From NCBI RefSeq assembly GCF_021347895.1, contig NC_067121.1, forward strand, positions 34,645,974 to 34,709,973: a stretch of DNA of 64,000 bases, written 5' to 3'. Position 1 is the first letter of the stretch. Each line of letters begins with the position of its first letter. The notes beneath the pieces were generated by a model. That model had not been told where the DNA came from. It saw only the letters and a program-made list of their open reading frames with translations, and searched no databases. The translations under genes and the position numbers were made by a program. Positions 1 to 13,124 of this stretch are shown here, piece after piece. The stretch comes from Acanthochromis polyacanthus. Its lineage: Eukaryota; Chordata; Actinopteri; Pomacentridae.

Positions 1-852
1 GGTGGACCAGTGAGGACTTCCAGCAGCAGGATGGTGTTTGTGGGACTGACACAAGAAAAGAACAGTTCCCAGGGTTTTTCCTGGCTCAGAATGGGCCTTT
101 GGGGATAGCACATGACAGTAAACATTATCTGTTCACAAACAGTAAAGACAATGGGTTTATTACCTTATTTGGCAGAAATCTGCATTTTCCTGTTATTAAG
201 TCTGACAAAGATGTTTGTTATGCTTCACCAAACAAAACCCCAGTCTACAAAACTGGTTAAATTTTTCTTAATTCTAATTTCTTATCGTTTTGGCGCTCGT
301 CATTTTCCTTTGCCTCTGGCTAAACCTCTTAGGGTCGTGCCAAAAATTCCTCTATGCAGGAAAAGCTCTGGTTCCAGGGCAACATTTGTGTTTTTGTTTG
401 TTTCTGGGGAGACAATGGAGCTCTGAGTTTTGGCACAAAGAAGTAAAATATATCAGGCTTTAGGAATAGGATCAGCTTAATGATGGTTTTGGTACTTGAA
501 GCTTAAAAATGCAGAGTATTACCAGAAATATGCTGTAACTGTGAAGCTTATTGTCCCGTTTTGCTGCAAACAGATTAGATAATGATACTTAAAACTCCGC
601 TACACTTTATTCATCCTGTGAAGTCCAACTTACTCAGACTAAACAACTCATTTGCAGGCATAATGTGCTATAATTTAGGTATTAATACCCCTACATTCTC
701 ATGGAGCATAGCCAAGCTTAGGTTTGTCGTGTTTTTTCTTTTATCTTTGAACTTAGAATCGCTACTTCCCCCTGACTGATTCTGTTGGCAAGACATGCTT
801 TTAAATTTGGCAGTATTTTCATAATGTTATGTAATGTCTTTCTTCATTGTAG
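1..852 (+). other. intron of the transglutaminase gene, no exon recognised
   Basis: This stretch lies upstream of the first recognisable exon at 853 and ends in a normal acceptor (pyrimidine-rich, then AG at 851-852). I found no segment that encodes the part of a TGM1 core that should come just before. The stretch is therefore most likely one intron that runs off the left edge of the window. Confidence 0.6.
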
Positions 853-3800
853 TTCCATGAGGGCATCCTGGAAGCATGTCTGTTTATCCTGGAGAAGAGT
901 GACATGCCGCCTTCCGGTCAAGGAGATCCTGTCAATGTGGTTCGAGTCGTATCTGCCATGGTGAGCTAACATACAGCACAGAAAGAATTATAATTTAGAA
1001 TATTGTGCCGATGAGTGCAGACAGACCCCTGAATGCTTTTATTTGATTTGTTTTGGTAACTAATCTCCTAAATTTCAAGTAAAAATACTGATTTAATGAC
1101 CGTGCCACCATGCTCTTTTCAGATAAATGCTCAGGATGACTTAGGCGTTCTGGTAGGGAACTGGTCAGGAGATTACTCTGATGGAGTCTCTCCTGCGGCG
1201 TGGAGCAGCAGCGTGGAGATTCTGAGGAAATACCACTCCACCAATGGAACGCCTGTGTCATATGGGCAGTGCTGGGTCTTCTCTGGGGTCACTACAACAG
1301 GTGAGCATGAGAAAAAAGTAAAACATTTGATGGTGTGAGCGGAAAAGAAGGGTGTGTTTATGGAGATAGGTTGAACCTTAGTGGGGGGTGGAAAGCTTGG
1401 AGTCTTGTATTGGGAGTGTACTGCATGTTTGTGTGCACATGAAAACGCACACAAGACACCCAAGATGGTTGTGTTCACTCCAATGTTCAGCTAGCGTTCC
1501 ACAAATGTTTGCGATCTTGGCTTTCTGTCTCTCAGGCCCTTTTCATTAGCCCTTGCTGGAACTGTGTAACAGAACACTTCATTCATTGTGCATGCATGCG
1601 AGGACCCTCACATGATAGCGAGCTGACCTTAGCACATAGTGTTGCCAATGGTAGCAAGCCATAGCTCACATAAACCCGAAATACCACGCATTGACATTTC
1701 TGCCATTTCTACTTTTGTCACAGATACAGCCACATGTGCCGCTTTCATTCAGCCAGAATAATTTTTTAAAAAGTTCCACGCAAATGTCACTGCCATGTAG
1801 AAATGTAGGAAGCACCACCATCTGCAAATTCAATTCAATTCAGTCATTTAATGACCTCGTAAAATTCAGCTTTAACTCATTTATATCGTTCTTTCTCTGT
1901 TTTCAGTGCTACGGTGTCTTGGCATACCCGCCCGCAGTGTGACCAACTTCCAGTCTGCTCATGACACGGATGTTTCCCTCACTACAGATGTGTATTTTGA
2001 TGTGAATATGGAGCCGATTGACCACCTCAATAGTGACTCTGTGTGGTAAGACATGGAGCTTTACATGCCTGAGACACCCTGCTTCTATAATCTCCTGCTG
2101 CTAAATGTATACCTCAGGAATGTACCATATATTTAGATGTGCTCCAAAAGTAGTCTCCTCTCACTTGAAACCCCAGAGGTGTCATGCACTTTCAATTATC
2201 TGCAGAGCCACTAAAATTGCAGAGGCTAATCTGGTATCTATGTTCCGCATGGCAATACTGGTGACCTTAGGATCCCTTGAATATTCTGGGTGCCATCTTT
2301 CATTCCTGACATTTTTATACCTTTCATTTCTAAATGCAGTGCAGTCGGTTGTTGTGATGTGGCTAAAGGTAGCTAAGTTAGCCGTCCTGATTATTAGCCA
2401 AAAAAATATCCTAGTAAAATTTATAACTGTGTAAATTCAAACCAATCTGTGGTTTTGTATTAAAAAATGTTCCCACGCTTGATACTAGTTAATTGACTTT
2501 GCACACATTCATTTTATGAATTTGTTCATTCTGCACAAATCTGAAATGAAGGTACACTGTAAATCAAGAATGTAAAAAAGGGTAATACTGTCCTGATTTA
2601 TTTCAATAATTTTATTTAAAAAAAAAAACGTTTCTAGGCATAAGTTTACACAAGATCAAGTGCATATTATTTTTAGTGAATTGAAGGATATTTACATGTG
2701 TAAAAACAATAAAATTATCTCTTGACAAAGGCTAGATAAGAGGATTGATACTACTGTCAAAGCTGGAGATGGTTAGCTTAGCTTAGCATAAATACTAGAA
2801 GCAAAGTGTTGGAACAGCTAGCTAGCTCCCTTTGAAGTTTACAAAATCCAGCCACAGGCAACTCTGAAGTTTCCTTAAGAACAGCTTAAATCTTGTACTA
2901 AACTGAAGTGTAGGAATATGGACGGAGTCAAGCTAGCTGTATCAAGTCACAGGCTTAATGCTAAGCTAAGCAAACTAACCAACTGCTGCCTGGAATTTCA
3001 TAATGAAATGACAGACACAAGAGTGGTATCAATCCTCTCGACCAAAGATGATTGATGTTATTTATTTCTCCTGTTGGTGGTCATTATGTTGTGGCTGATT
3101 GGTGTTTGTCAACCCTTATCTACCTTCAGGAATTTCCACGTGTGGAACGACTGCTGGATGGCCAGACCAGACCTGCCTCCTGGCAACGGAGGCTGGCAGG
3201 CTGTTGACTCCACACCACAGGAGACCAGCCAGGGCACCTTCCGCTGTGGGCCCGCCTCTGTCAACGCCATCCGCACCGGCCAGGTCTACCTCAAACATGA
3301 CACGCCTTTTGTTTTTGCTGAGGTGAGTGCCAGATGTGAGCTGGAGTTTGTAGAGACATTTTCATTTTCTCAAGGTTCTTTTTCATGAACTGACAAACTA
3401 AAGAAAATCCCATTAAGTCGCACCTATTTAGAGTTTACGTACATTTATTAGATATAATAAATTGCTTCTATCTAGGATCATCAATTATCGATATTTTCCT
3501 TGATTCCTTGATCCTTTGCAAACCAAAAACCAAGAATTGTGAGTGGAATTTAATAGCTTTCCCAATGTACCAAAATAAATAACTGTGAGACATACTTCAT
3601 TTCAACCTCATCATCAGTATGAGAAGCAAACCGCTCATAAACTCTGATGTTTGAGCTGATTGTGTTTGTTGGCTTTCTCTTGGCAGGTCAACAGTGATAA
3701 GATCTACTGGCAGAGGAACCTGGATGGCACCTTCAGTCAAATCCACAGCGAGAAGAAAGCTGTTGGTCACTGCATCAGCACCAAAGCAGTGGGCTCTGAT

Positions 3801-6186
3801 GAGCGAGCAGACATCACACACCTGTACAAACATCAAGAAGGTACTGAAATGCTTATTTTACTTGACTAATTGCAGTTTGTACCAGACTGAATTATTTCTA
3901 CACTACCTGGAAGAATCTTGAGCAGAAATCATTATCTCAGTGTGCATAGATCATTTTGCTGGTTCCCCTCATCCAACCCCACAATCTCTACTTCGCTTTA
4001 TTAGAACATGCATTTTTGTTTGCTTTATTTGGAAGCCCCATGAGGTATATCTCATGTATCTTTCAATAAATCCTAAAATCTCAGACAGAATGACGAGCGT
4101 TCACTCTCTCCTCCTGCTTCTCCACCAGGTTCGGAAGAGGAACGCATCGCAGTCGAGACCGCTAGTCGCTATGGCACCAAGCCAGACGTCTACTCCACCC
4201 CGATGGCAGAGGATGTGTCTGTGGAGGTGAAGATGGAGGGCGAGGGGCCCAGAATGGGTGCTGACGCCCAGCTGAGCATTTTGGTGAAGAACATGAGCTC
4301 ACAGCCTCGTCGGACGACTCTGCACAGCCAGGTGGCCGTCATGTACTACACTGGTGTGCTGAGGAATGCCATCAAGAAGGAGCAGATACCTGTGGATCTT
4401 TTGCCCAATGAAGGTAGGAATTTCATGAAGGTTTAAGGCTGCTACAGTACATATATTTTTGACTAGGGGTGGTTTAAATAGTAATCTCTGTGTGTAAGAA
4501 ACTGCTGATTGATAAATTTGCTTCTTCTGGGAGTTTTACCATCTTGTCTCCCTTTGTTTTGGTCTGTTCTCATTGCAAGTAGCTGGTGGATACAGTGGCG
4601 CATTGATCAAACCGCTAAAGAGCCCAATGTTTATCTTAAGAGGATTCATTATGTAGTAATGTTACATCATGCGTTTATAAATGACATGCATAAGTGCAAT
4701 GTTTAAAGCTTATTTCTGCTTCTCCCGCATGACGACTGCAGGTTTAACAAAACAAAGCAAAACAAAAAAAAACACAGTTGCACAACACAATTACAGGATG
4801 ATGCTAAGTGATACGATGGAAAGTCATAGTAGCATATTAAGCCTTTAAGACTAGGCGTGACTGTGGGCGTGTTTCCTTTTAGAACTGGATGCGACATGAA
4901 CACATTTTATGAGATCATCATTTACAGGGCACGTGACTGATTAAATGAACCATGTTGTATTTAGCTTGAAAGGGAGAAGTATGCAAATTTTTCATCTGGT
5001 GTTTAAGAGATCTACACACATACTATGCATATAGTCTTAATGGGTTTAGTCAAGGAAATAAGCTTATTACGCAGCAATTTGAAAAAAAATGGTGTAGCAG
5101 TAAAACTAAAATCCTTTAACTGCTCATGACTTTAACTTTGTATTTTTAAGGAGAAGAACATGTTTCAAAATTGATGTTAATGCTTTAATGCTTTGCTAGT
5201 ACACGAATGTGATCATGTTGCCAGGAGCATTTCGATGTTACAATCAAGTGGATTTTTTTTCTCATATGTAGATATGTAGATTAAGGTAGAACCAGGCCAG
5301 CTGTTTCCTTCTGTTTTTATCCTCATGCTAAGCTACGCTAGGCTAACCAGCTACCATCTACACTACATAGACAAAAGAATGATGTAGAACTTCCTTCCTA
5401 ACTGGCAGCTTAACAGCAAATAAGTGTATTTCCCAAAATGTCGACGTATGCCTTTAATAAAATGTAGAAGTACAGCATTCTCAAATAAAATTACCACCTG
5501 CCGCATTTCTTTTTTCTCCATACAGAGAAGACCATTGAGTGGGTTCTGCCGTACCAGCAGTACCAGAACCAGCTGGTGGATCAGGCAGCCCTGATGCTGA
5601 CTCTGTCTGGAAGAGTCAATGAGACCCAGCAAGTGCTGGCCAACCAGACATCCTTCAGGCTCCGGACACCAGACCTCAACATCACGGTAGCATTTTAATT
5701 AGAAGTGACCTGTTTTCTCATGTATTAGAGAGCATATTTATTTCCCATTTGCCGTGTCAAACCTTGGCTGAGTTTAGTTTGTCCTTTTTCTTACATGTTT
5801 TTTCTTGCAGCCTGTTGGAGAAGCTATTGTTGGTAAGGAAATGGCTGCCAAGATAACCTTCACCAACCCCCTACCACGTACACTGAAAGGAGTGGTGTTC
5901 AGAGTGGAGGGCCTGGGCCTTCAGAAGGGCCATGAAGTGGTTGTCGGGTAAAAACACTCCCCCTTTTTTTCTGCCTCTTTATCTCACCCTCCCACATGTT
6001 CTTCTCCAGGCTAACATTTCACTCTTCCCTGTCTCTCTCAGTGATGTTGGCGGTCACTCCACAGTGACACTGACTGAGCACTTCATCCCAACCCAGCCCG
6101 GACCCAGGAAGCTGGTGGCGTCTCTCGACTGTAAACAGCTCACACAAGTACACGGGGTGGCTGACATTGTTGTTGTTGAACAATAA
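853..6186 (+). CDS. TGM1: protein-glutamine gamma-glutamyltransferase, TGM1-type (5' end missing)
   Basis: A calcium-dependent transglutaminase that joins glutamine to lysine side chains; TGM1 acts at the inner face of epithelial membranes. Coding exons are 853-960, 1123-1300, 1907-2045, 3130-3322, 3687-3840, 4129-4413, 5526-5686, 5811-5947 and 6042-6186. All have GT-AG borders and matching phases, giving 499 codons and a TAA stop. The catalytic triad is intact: Cys in YGQCWVF (near 1270), His in NFHVWNDCW (near 3137) and Asp in AVDSTPQE (near 3205). The last four exons encode the two C-terminal beta-barrels, including [11 protein letters not shown] and the closing [10 protein letters not shown]. 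These motifs and the barrel sequence fit TGM1 better than TGM2. The N-terminal anchor and the first beta-sandwich lie outside the window. The C-terminal tail after the last barrel is shorter than in mammalian TGM1. Assignment to another tgm1-like paralogue is possible, since fish often have several copies. Confidence 0.85.
2725..3050. mobile_element. miniature inverted-repeat element in a transglutaminase intron
   Basis: The left end (near 2733) reads AGAGGATTGATACTACT. The right end (near 3020-3040) reads AGTGGTATCAATCCTCT, close to its reverse complement. Between them are GCTTAGC and GCTAAGCTAAG blocks. I recognise this as a dispersed teleost family, and related blocks recur elsewhere in the window. 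It encodes no protein. The exact ends and the target duplication are uncertain. Confidence 0.55.
5270..5460. repeat. diverged copy of the GCTAAGCTA-type miniature element
   Basis: The run ATGCTAAGCTACGCTAGGCTAA, a segment TGTATTTCCCAAAATGTCGA and the general order resemble the element at 2725-3050 and the block near 29100-29440. It lies in the transglutaminase intron before the exon at 5526. Ends cannot be fixed by eye. Confidence 0.35.
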
Positions 6187-8887
6187 GAGGGAGCCACAAG
6201 GTTCAGCCTCTTCCACTTTATTTTTTTCCCTTATAGAATATAAACAGAGCCTCTAATTATATGAAGTGTGCGAAATTCCTGTATCTTAAACTGACCTGTT
6301 TATTTTGTATTGCATCAAAAAAAATGAATTTTGATATTCTAAAACTATGAATAGTCAATTAACAACTGTAGCACTAGCAGTATTATTGTTTTTATGTTTT
6401 ACTTTAAGTAATATAAATTCACATTTCTGCCTAGCTGTGGTGAAGTATGCAGAAGGATTTAACACATGCACAGCAGACAAAGGGCTTCACATGCTGCTCT
6501 GACACTAAAGCATTTCAAGACACTGAACAACACGTGGATTTGCAGAAAGTTTTGGATCATATAAATACTGTATTGTTCATATATCTTGTCATAATGTGAA
6601 AAGTATTTTTAGACAAAATGAACCTCACGTGGCTTAAATGAAGGGAGGGTACTGTGAAATGTTTGGAAGGGAAAAGGTGTTGAATAGGAATTGATATTTT
6701 GAAGAAAAAAAGCAGGTGGTGGGGTAAGGTCTAATTTTTTTCTTTATTTTATATTTTGGCTTAAAAACTTTACAACTATTGCTCAAAATTCCATCAAACA
6801 GAAACGTGGCTGAAAGACTATTTTCGCTAAAATCCAATTTTGTGGTGCCTCTTTTATTTTGAAAGCAATACATCAGCAGCCAAAAAATTGAAATCTACAT
6901 TAGCAGACACAATGCACAATGTCGCTCTGCACTTTATGTGTGTATACTTACACTGACATCAGCTTTACAGTACATTGCAGTAAAGCGACATTGTCAAACA
7001 GAGAGCACGGTGGCCTTAATACATGTGAGATTTACCTGGTTCTAGTCTGGTGCTAACTTCAGCACTCAATGTGAAGGAAACTATGTTAATATCATCAAAC
7101 TATTTATCAACCTATAATATTTTTTGTATCGTCTGTGTTGTATTAAAACCCACACTGAAACGATGTCTCCTGAGTCACTTTCCACTTCATACATGACCAA
7201 ACTAGCCTTTTTTGGTTGGACGTGAGGGAGGATGAAATTCTGTCATTGGAGCTTTAAAGTGTAACTGTCCATGTGTGCAGTCGAACCATTTTTACCACAC
7301 ATTTACAAAAACGTGTGGGAATTGTGGACGGCTTATTTCATAATGACTAATTTCAGCTTTGCAAGTTGAGGCAGCTGGCACGCCTTCGCTGTGCTGCATC
7401 GTTCAGGATGACTGATGTCTTTACAGGTACTTAAAGCTGACTGTGCAAAAGCAGTGGCTGCGATATTGTGTAATTTTATGTGGAATTATTGCACTCTTTG
7501 CTGCACTGATTGAACAACTCCAGTCACTATCTCGCTGTCGCATGAAGGTTTAAGAAAATCTGTGATGAGTTCATAAAGGAACAGATAATCATTACTGACA
7601 TAATGTATTCCTTGCTGTCCTAAATCATAGTGCATTTCCTAAATGTACAGCTTCACTGACATCAACACTGTGACTTATCAGATAATCCAAAGGTAAATTT
7701 TAAGGTTTATCGAGTCAATAAATGTTTCTCAATGCATGAAATTAGACTTAATCCTTCAGTTTCCTCCAGCCTGTTGCCTAAGGAAGACACGGTTTGATGC
7801 TTTTAAGTTATCTTTCTGGCTCATGCTTTGTCTGTACATACTTTTCTATTCCTCGTGTCAGATTTTTCTTCTTGTTTAGTAGATCTAAATATTCCCTTCA
7901 GCACTGACAGAGAGCTATAAAACAAAATGACAGAAAGATATGATATCCTGAGGCTGGAGCAGAGCCAGGAAGGATGGAATGTAACTAAAGTGGTGTTGGG
8001 AAGTTTGCCAGCCGTTTAGTATTTTCTATATTTCTGCATAAATATAACCTGAAACATCGTTAGAGTTTCACATAAGTTCTAAAAGTAGATTATAACATGT
8101 ATTTTAAAGAAATGGGAAAAAACTATTGAGCTTAGTCCTTTATTTATTGAGTAAATGATCCAATATGTTATCAGTGAGTGGTGAAAGCATATCAGCCTGT
8201 GGTTTCTGTGACTACTGTGAATTCCTTTGTGCAGCAATAACTGCAGCTAAACATTTTTGGTAACTACCGATCAGTCCTGAAGATTTGTTTGGAATTGAAC
8301 CTATTTCTTCATGCAGATGAGCTTCAACTCATGGATCTGTTGTGGTGGACTCGATGTTGATATCCCTTCTTGCATACATGAGACACCTGAGACTCTGTGG
8401 GGTGGTCAAGTGAGTGAGAACATCCTCTGGGTTATCAAATGGGCGCCTGTTGAGCATGTTCGTTTTTTGAGATACCAGACAGACAACTTCTCTCAGTTAA
8501 AGTTGTTTATTCTGCAATGCTAAGTAGCTTGATATCAAGGACTGTTACTGTTCAGAGGACGATAGTTAATGAAGGTGTTAATCTGAAGGCATCTTCCCTG
8601 TAATGGATCAAGTTAACAGTATACAGAGTCTTTTCATGGAATGTGCAACAATCTTTTTGGTCAAAAACTGTTGGAGAGGAACCACGTTGAACTCAGCCCT
8701 CTCATAGGTGCACAGGCATGTCCTTAGCCTCTGAGTACATGATCCCTCCAATCAGAAGATCCCGGATACTGTCAATTAGATCCTCCCCATTATGATTCAT
8801 ATGTATCTGTCTGTAGGCTACTGTTACCTTCTCCATTAACTGCTGACTTCTGTCTCAGTCATATATCGTCACCGCTTCTAGATGACG
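6187..8887. other. 3' flank of the transglutaminase gene, no further gene seen
   Basis: This holds the transglutaminase 3' untranslated region and AT-rich intergenic DNA. An ATTAAA at 7142-7147 is a possible polyadenylation signal but is not backed by other evidence. Open frames here are short and show no domain or exon structure. Confidence 0.4.
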
Positions 8888-9896
8888 CCACAGACTGTAC
8901 AATAAAGATGGACATAGCGCCTGGCTCCAAAAAGGAAGCCTACATTGCATTGTCAAAAACTTGCAATATCACATCTTCCGCCAGGTCTGGCTCCAAAAAG
9001 CTGTGGCTCCATAGACCCCAATTCATCATGGGAAAAACTAAAATTTGATAGACTGCTTTTCTACAGCTCAGGATTTTGTTTTCATGAGCTGTTATGGTCA
9101 AAACAACAGATCAGGTCGCCGATCTTAAAATAAATCAATACTCAATTTTATATAGTTTTTCGGAGCCAGGGGGCGGGGCTACTTGATTGACAGTCTGGTC
9201 TGGAATGATTGACAGATCCTAAGGAGGAGGCAGCTGAGACGCTCATTTACCATAAACTCTCTTCTCGTTTGGATTTACTCTGATATGATCATTGTTTGTT
9301 TATTTATCTATCGGTGAAGTAGCAGAACATTTTTCACAGACAGTTTTTTCGCCTGTTGGCTTGTTTTAACCAGTTTTCTACCTTCAGCAGATTCTACCAG
9401 CAGACACTGAAAGACTCTGACAGTTCGGTAAGTGTTTATTTTCTTATCGGTGCCGGTTTTACTGCGCTTTATATGCAACTTTAGTGTCAGATATAATGTG
9501 TGCCATGCACTTCAGATGTTGGTGGAGTTTATTCCTGTGTGTACTGACCAGAGAAGAAAGTTAGCATCTGGTAAATATTAGCTTTAATGTTAGCAATGCT
9601 AACCGAGCTAGCTGCTCAGTAATTACATAGGTTTAGCTCGACTTTTGGAAGCTACCGTTATTAGCAGCAGCGCCGGTAAACAGCAGAAGCCCATAAATGT
9701 GGGTGGGACAGAGAGTCCTGGGCTCTCAGTCAGTCTGACTAATCACTGCTCTCTGGTCCGCCCTCCGAGAATCCTTATTTCGTCTCATCCAAGATGTCAA
9801 CCAGGAAGTATCAAAATCTGGGCTTCATTTTTTTCAGTGCAGAAACCAACGGGTGACGTCACGGGTGCTACGTCCATCTTTATATACAGTCTATGG
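8888..9896. mobile_element. non-autonomous DNA transposon with terminal inverted repeats, about 1 kb
   Basis: The left end contains AGACTGTACAATAAAGATGGAC (8892-8913) and the right end GTCCATCTTTATATACAGTCT, an almost exact reverse complement over about 30 bp. I recognise this pair of ends as a very common teleost element. The inside holds CAGGTCTGGCTCC-type blocks and no transposase. No target duplication is evident at these boundaries. An open frame inside (9645-10001) runs past the right end and is not a gene. Confidence 0.7.
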
Positions 9897-10063
9897 TTGC
9901 CGCACCATCCAGTCATCAATATTTTATCAGTTCTTAAACACAGCAGCTTTTGTTCTAACAAGAAATCTTTAGGACATGAAGTGGCTTTCAGTACTGAATG
10001 AGTGTGTGAGAACGTGCAGTGTGTGTGTATGTGTGTCAGCAATGAGTGTGTTGTGAGTGGAAG

Positions 10064-10650
10064 CTACTGCAGTTTGCCCTCTGTTAACCTGGCAAACTCC
10101 ATATATCTCAGCTTGCTGCACTCATAGGTCTCCTCTAACGAGCTCTCCCAGTTCACTGTGAGCTCGATGATGTAGATGAGCCTAAGTGAATCTGACCATA
10201 GCACCAGCTCTGGTCACAGGTTGGTGGATGCGATCTCAGGTGGGAAGCAACGGTCCAGGTCTACCAGCATCCTTAAATCGCAAGCCTCTCTAAACTGCCC
10301 AGGATCTGGTCTTGCAGTGGCTCGACCCTCACGGACAAATGTTGCTTCTTGCCATAGGGTTGGCGTTGGTGGAAGGGCGTTAACACTCATCTGCTGCGTT
10401 TCAAGCACTAGTGCCAGACGCTTTAGCATCTGGTTTTGCCGCCAGACGTAACGGCCTTGAGCGAGGCTGGTCTTGCAGCCCACTAAAATGTGTTTGAGTG
10501 TAGCTGGAGTCGGGCAGAGTGAGCATCTATAAGGGTCTTCACCATACCTTTGGCTGAGATTCTTGGGTGATGGTAGGACATCATAGGCCGCCTTGATGGT
10601 GAAGCTTGCTCTAAACATCTCCATATCCCACAGCTCTTGCCAATGCCATC
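10064..10650 (-). pseudogene. non-LTR retrotransposon ORF fragment: CCHC motif and endonuclease-like C-terminus
   Basis: On the minus strand an open frame begins near 10624 and carries a CX2CX7HX4C zinc motif (CSLC through HILVGC), followed by RYVWRQNQML. At 10211-10213 a TGA stop interrupts the frame. The same frame then continues with PELVLW and IIELTVNWE and closes at a TAG complementing 10064-10066. A CCHC motif followed by a PD...E-type core is the known C-terminal arrangement of R2/NeSL/R4-like elements that use a restriction-like endonuclease. The reverse transcriptase proper is absent, so this is a dead 5'-truncated copy. The clade is inferred. Confidence 0.65.
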
Positions 10651-12820
10651 AAATGTTGTTGAGTTCCCTCACATGAACTTCAGGTCCTTCCACAATATTT
10701 CTGCTGAATTCATTATCATTGATCATTCCAAAACATTAACTTGATCTCCTACAACCATTCTTTGTTAGAATCTTGCCCCATGACCCACTTCCTCTCTAGA
10801 TTCAGTTCACAGATAGATCTCCTGAAAGAATTCATTGTTCCATGATTGATGCTGTAACGGGCCCCAGTCACAGCATTACTGCCACGTTGTTTCACAGACG
10901 GGATCAGATTCTTGTGCTGGAAAACAGATGTAAAATGTAAAATGTTCAGAGTTGTTCCCCATCATTCTACTAAACATTTTCCAATATTGTTCTGCTTTGT
11001 CCACGCGATCCTTAACAACTAATGCTCTTTTTGAATAGATGTGGCTTTCTTCGTGCTACCCTGCCATGCACGCTATTGTTGTTCAGTGTTCTCCTGATTA
11101 TGCATATTAACGCTAATCAATATGACAGAGGTTTTTAGTTGTTTAGAAGTTACTCCGGGTTCCTTTATGTACTCACAAACAAAAACATGCTTTGTTCTTA
11201 GAGTGATCTCATCTGATGGATCCATGTTCTTTAAATTAAACAAGGCGCCCACTCACACCTGATTGTCATTAATTGATTGAAAACACACGACTCCATTTAA
11301 CCTTCAGGTTCACAGCTAATCCTACACGTTAGAATTCTTTTGTCACTAAGAGATAGAGAATACAATATCGGATCCTTTTCCGTCAAATAATAATCAATTT
11401 AAATTTTTTGCCTTACTCCTTTTTTTTTTATAGGGTTATGGTTAGCACCACTATAAGTTTACCTACTGAAGTTCTGTATTTAGGTACAATACTGATATAA
11501 CTAAAATGCATCACAACAGGCAAATACATAATTATTTTGATGCACTAATCAATTTTGAGATATTTTGCTTCCATGTCTTCTTTTGGACGAGTAGGCCGAA
11601 ACCATCCAAAATTCACATTTAGGTATTTATCTTGCTCTACAGCACATATCTTTAAGCACAGCTTTCTCAGGAGTTTTCACTCCCACTCTGAGCCAGAAAT
11701 CTCCACTGCAGAGGCATCAAACGCTTCAGTTTTATTTCCATCTATATTCTGAAGGTTTTTACAGATGAGTTTGTTCATATATTATTCACAGGCTGATTTA
11801 TATGCCTAAAAACATAGCAAAAATGGCTTTTTTTTCTTGGCTGCTAACCGCATTTTCTTATGAGGGAGTAAAAAGAGACGTTCAAAATCCAAGCTGGAAA
11901 AATCTTTGACAACTAATGCGTCAAATATAATAAAATGCAAATGAGGGCATTTCAAGAAACATAGCACCTCATCTGCACATTTAAACATTGGATTTTTAAA
12001 AAATCTTGTAATGCAAAAAAGAAATAAAGTCTTAGCTGCTGTTATAAATTCTGGAAATTCTATGGTCATATTTGTAAAAAAAAATGATCATATTCACCTA
12101 TTGTCTTCTCATAAATGCCACATATTATACTTTTTACTCCACTAGGACTTTGCTAGTTTACACTACAGCTCAAATCTCAAAAACAGGGTAAATACTGTAT
12201 GTTCTGAGTGTGTTTAGTATGCTATTACCACTTCATTTTGCTGCTACAACAACACAAACCTACTTTGCATACATTTCCACCATCCACTTGTTACTGACCT
12301 CTACTGGCGGGGCCATAAAGTGCATCACACGACTACTTTGACAAATATCTTTTAATCATCTTCAAGGTACAAAATACAGACACGTTTGACACAGTGGGGA
12401 AAAAGACGATAAAAATCGTCAAAGGAACAATATGCCAGGCACATGTTAAAGTGCTCAGTGATAAACAAACCCAGTGCAATCAGAAAGATGTCGTTATTCC
12501 ACTTTGAGGTTAAAAATATCACAATGCAACGTACTTTAGCACTGGACTGAGTGGTTCAGTTATTGCTCTGTATGAACATTTGTCAAATAAATGCAATCAT
12601 GTGTATAAATAAATTTATTCGTAATATTAAATACATAGAAATTATAGGAGTAGCTTGTTACAATTCTGAACGGGATAACATTCAAACTCGTGATATCTAG
12701 ATATGCCCCAAAGGAAAAAAAAATAAAAAAATCATCCAGCATGCTTCACATGCAAAAAATGCTGAAACCACCACGATGAGTCTTCTATGTACATTCAGCC
12801 CCTGAAGACTCTGAACACGG
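10651..12820. other. intergenic and ABHD4 3' untranslated region
   Basis: No exon-like open frame was found. The part next to 12820 must hold the ABHD4 3' untranslated region on the minus strand. Candidate minus-strand polyadenylation signals, seen as TTTATT or TTTAAT on the plus strand, occur near 12352 and 12610-12615, but I cannot choose between them. Confidence 0.4.
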
Positions 12821-13067
12821 TCAGTTAACGGTTTTACATATATTTTCGACCACTTTGTTGAATTGTTCTGGTTGATCAGCATAGACGTGGTGAGAAGCTT
12901 GATTTATCAGCTGCAGAGAAGAAAAGAGAAGGAAAAAAAGACAGTGAATAATTATATACAGCCTTAACCCTGCAAAACTGAAGTATAGAATAAATAAATA
13001 CAAACATAATACGTAAAACCCAAGGATAGAAAAAATTTTGTATAAAAAAAATAGCAAAAACTATATA

Positions 13068-13124
<57 letters not shown>

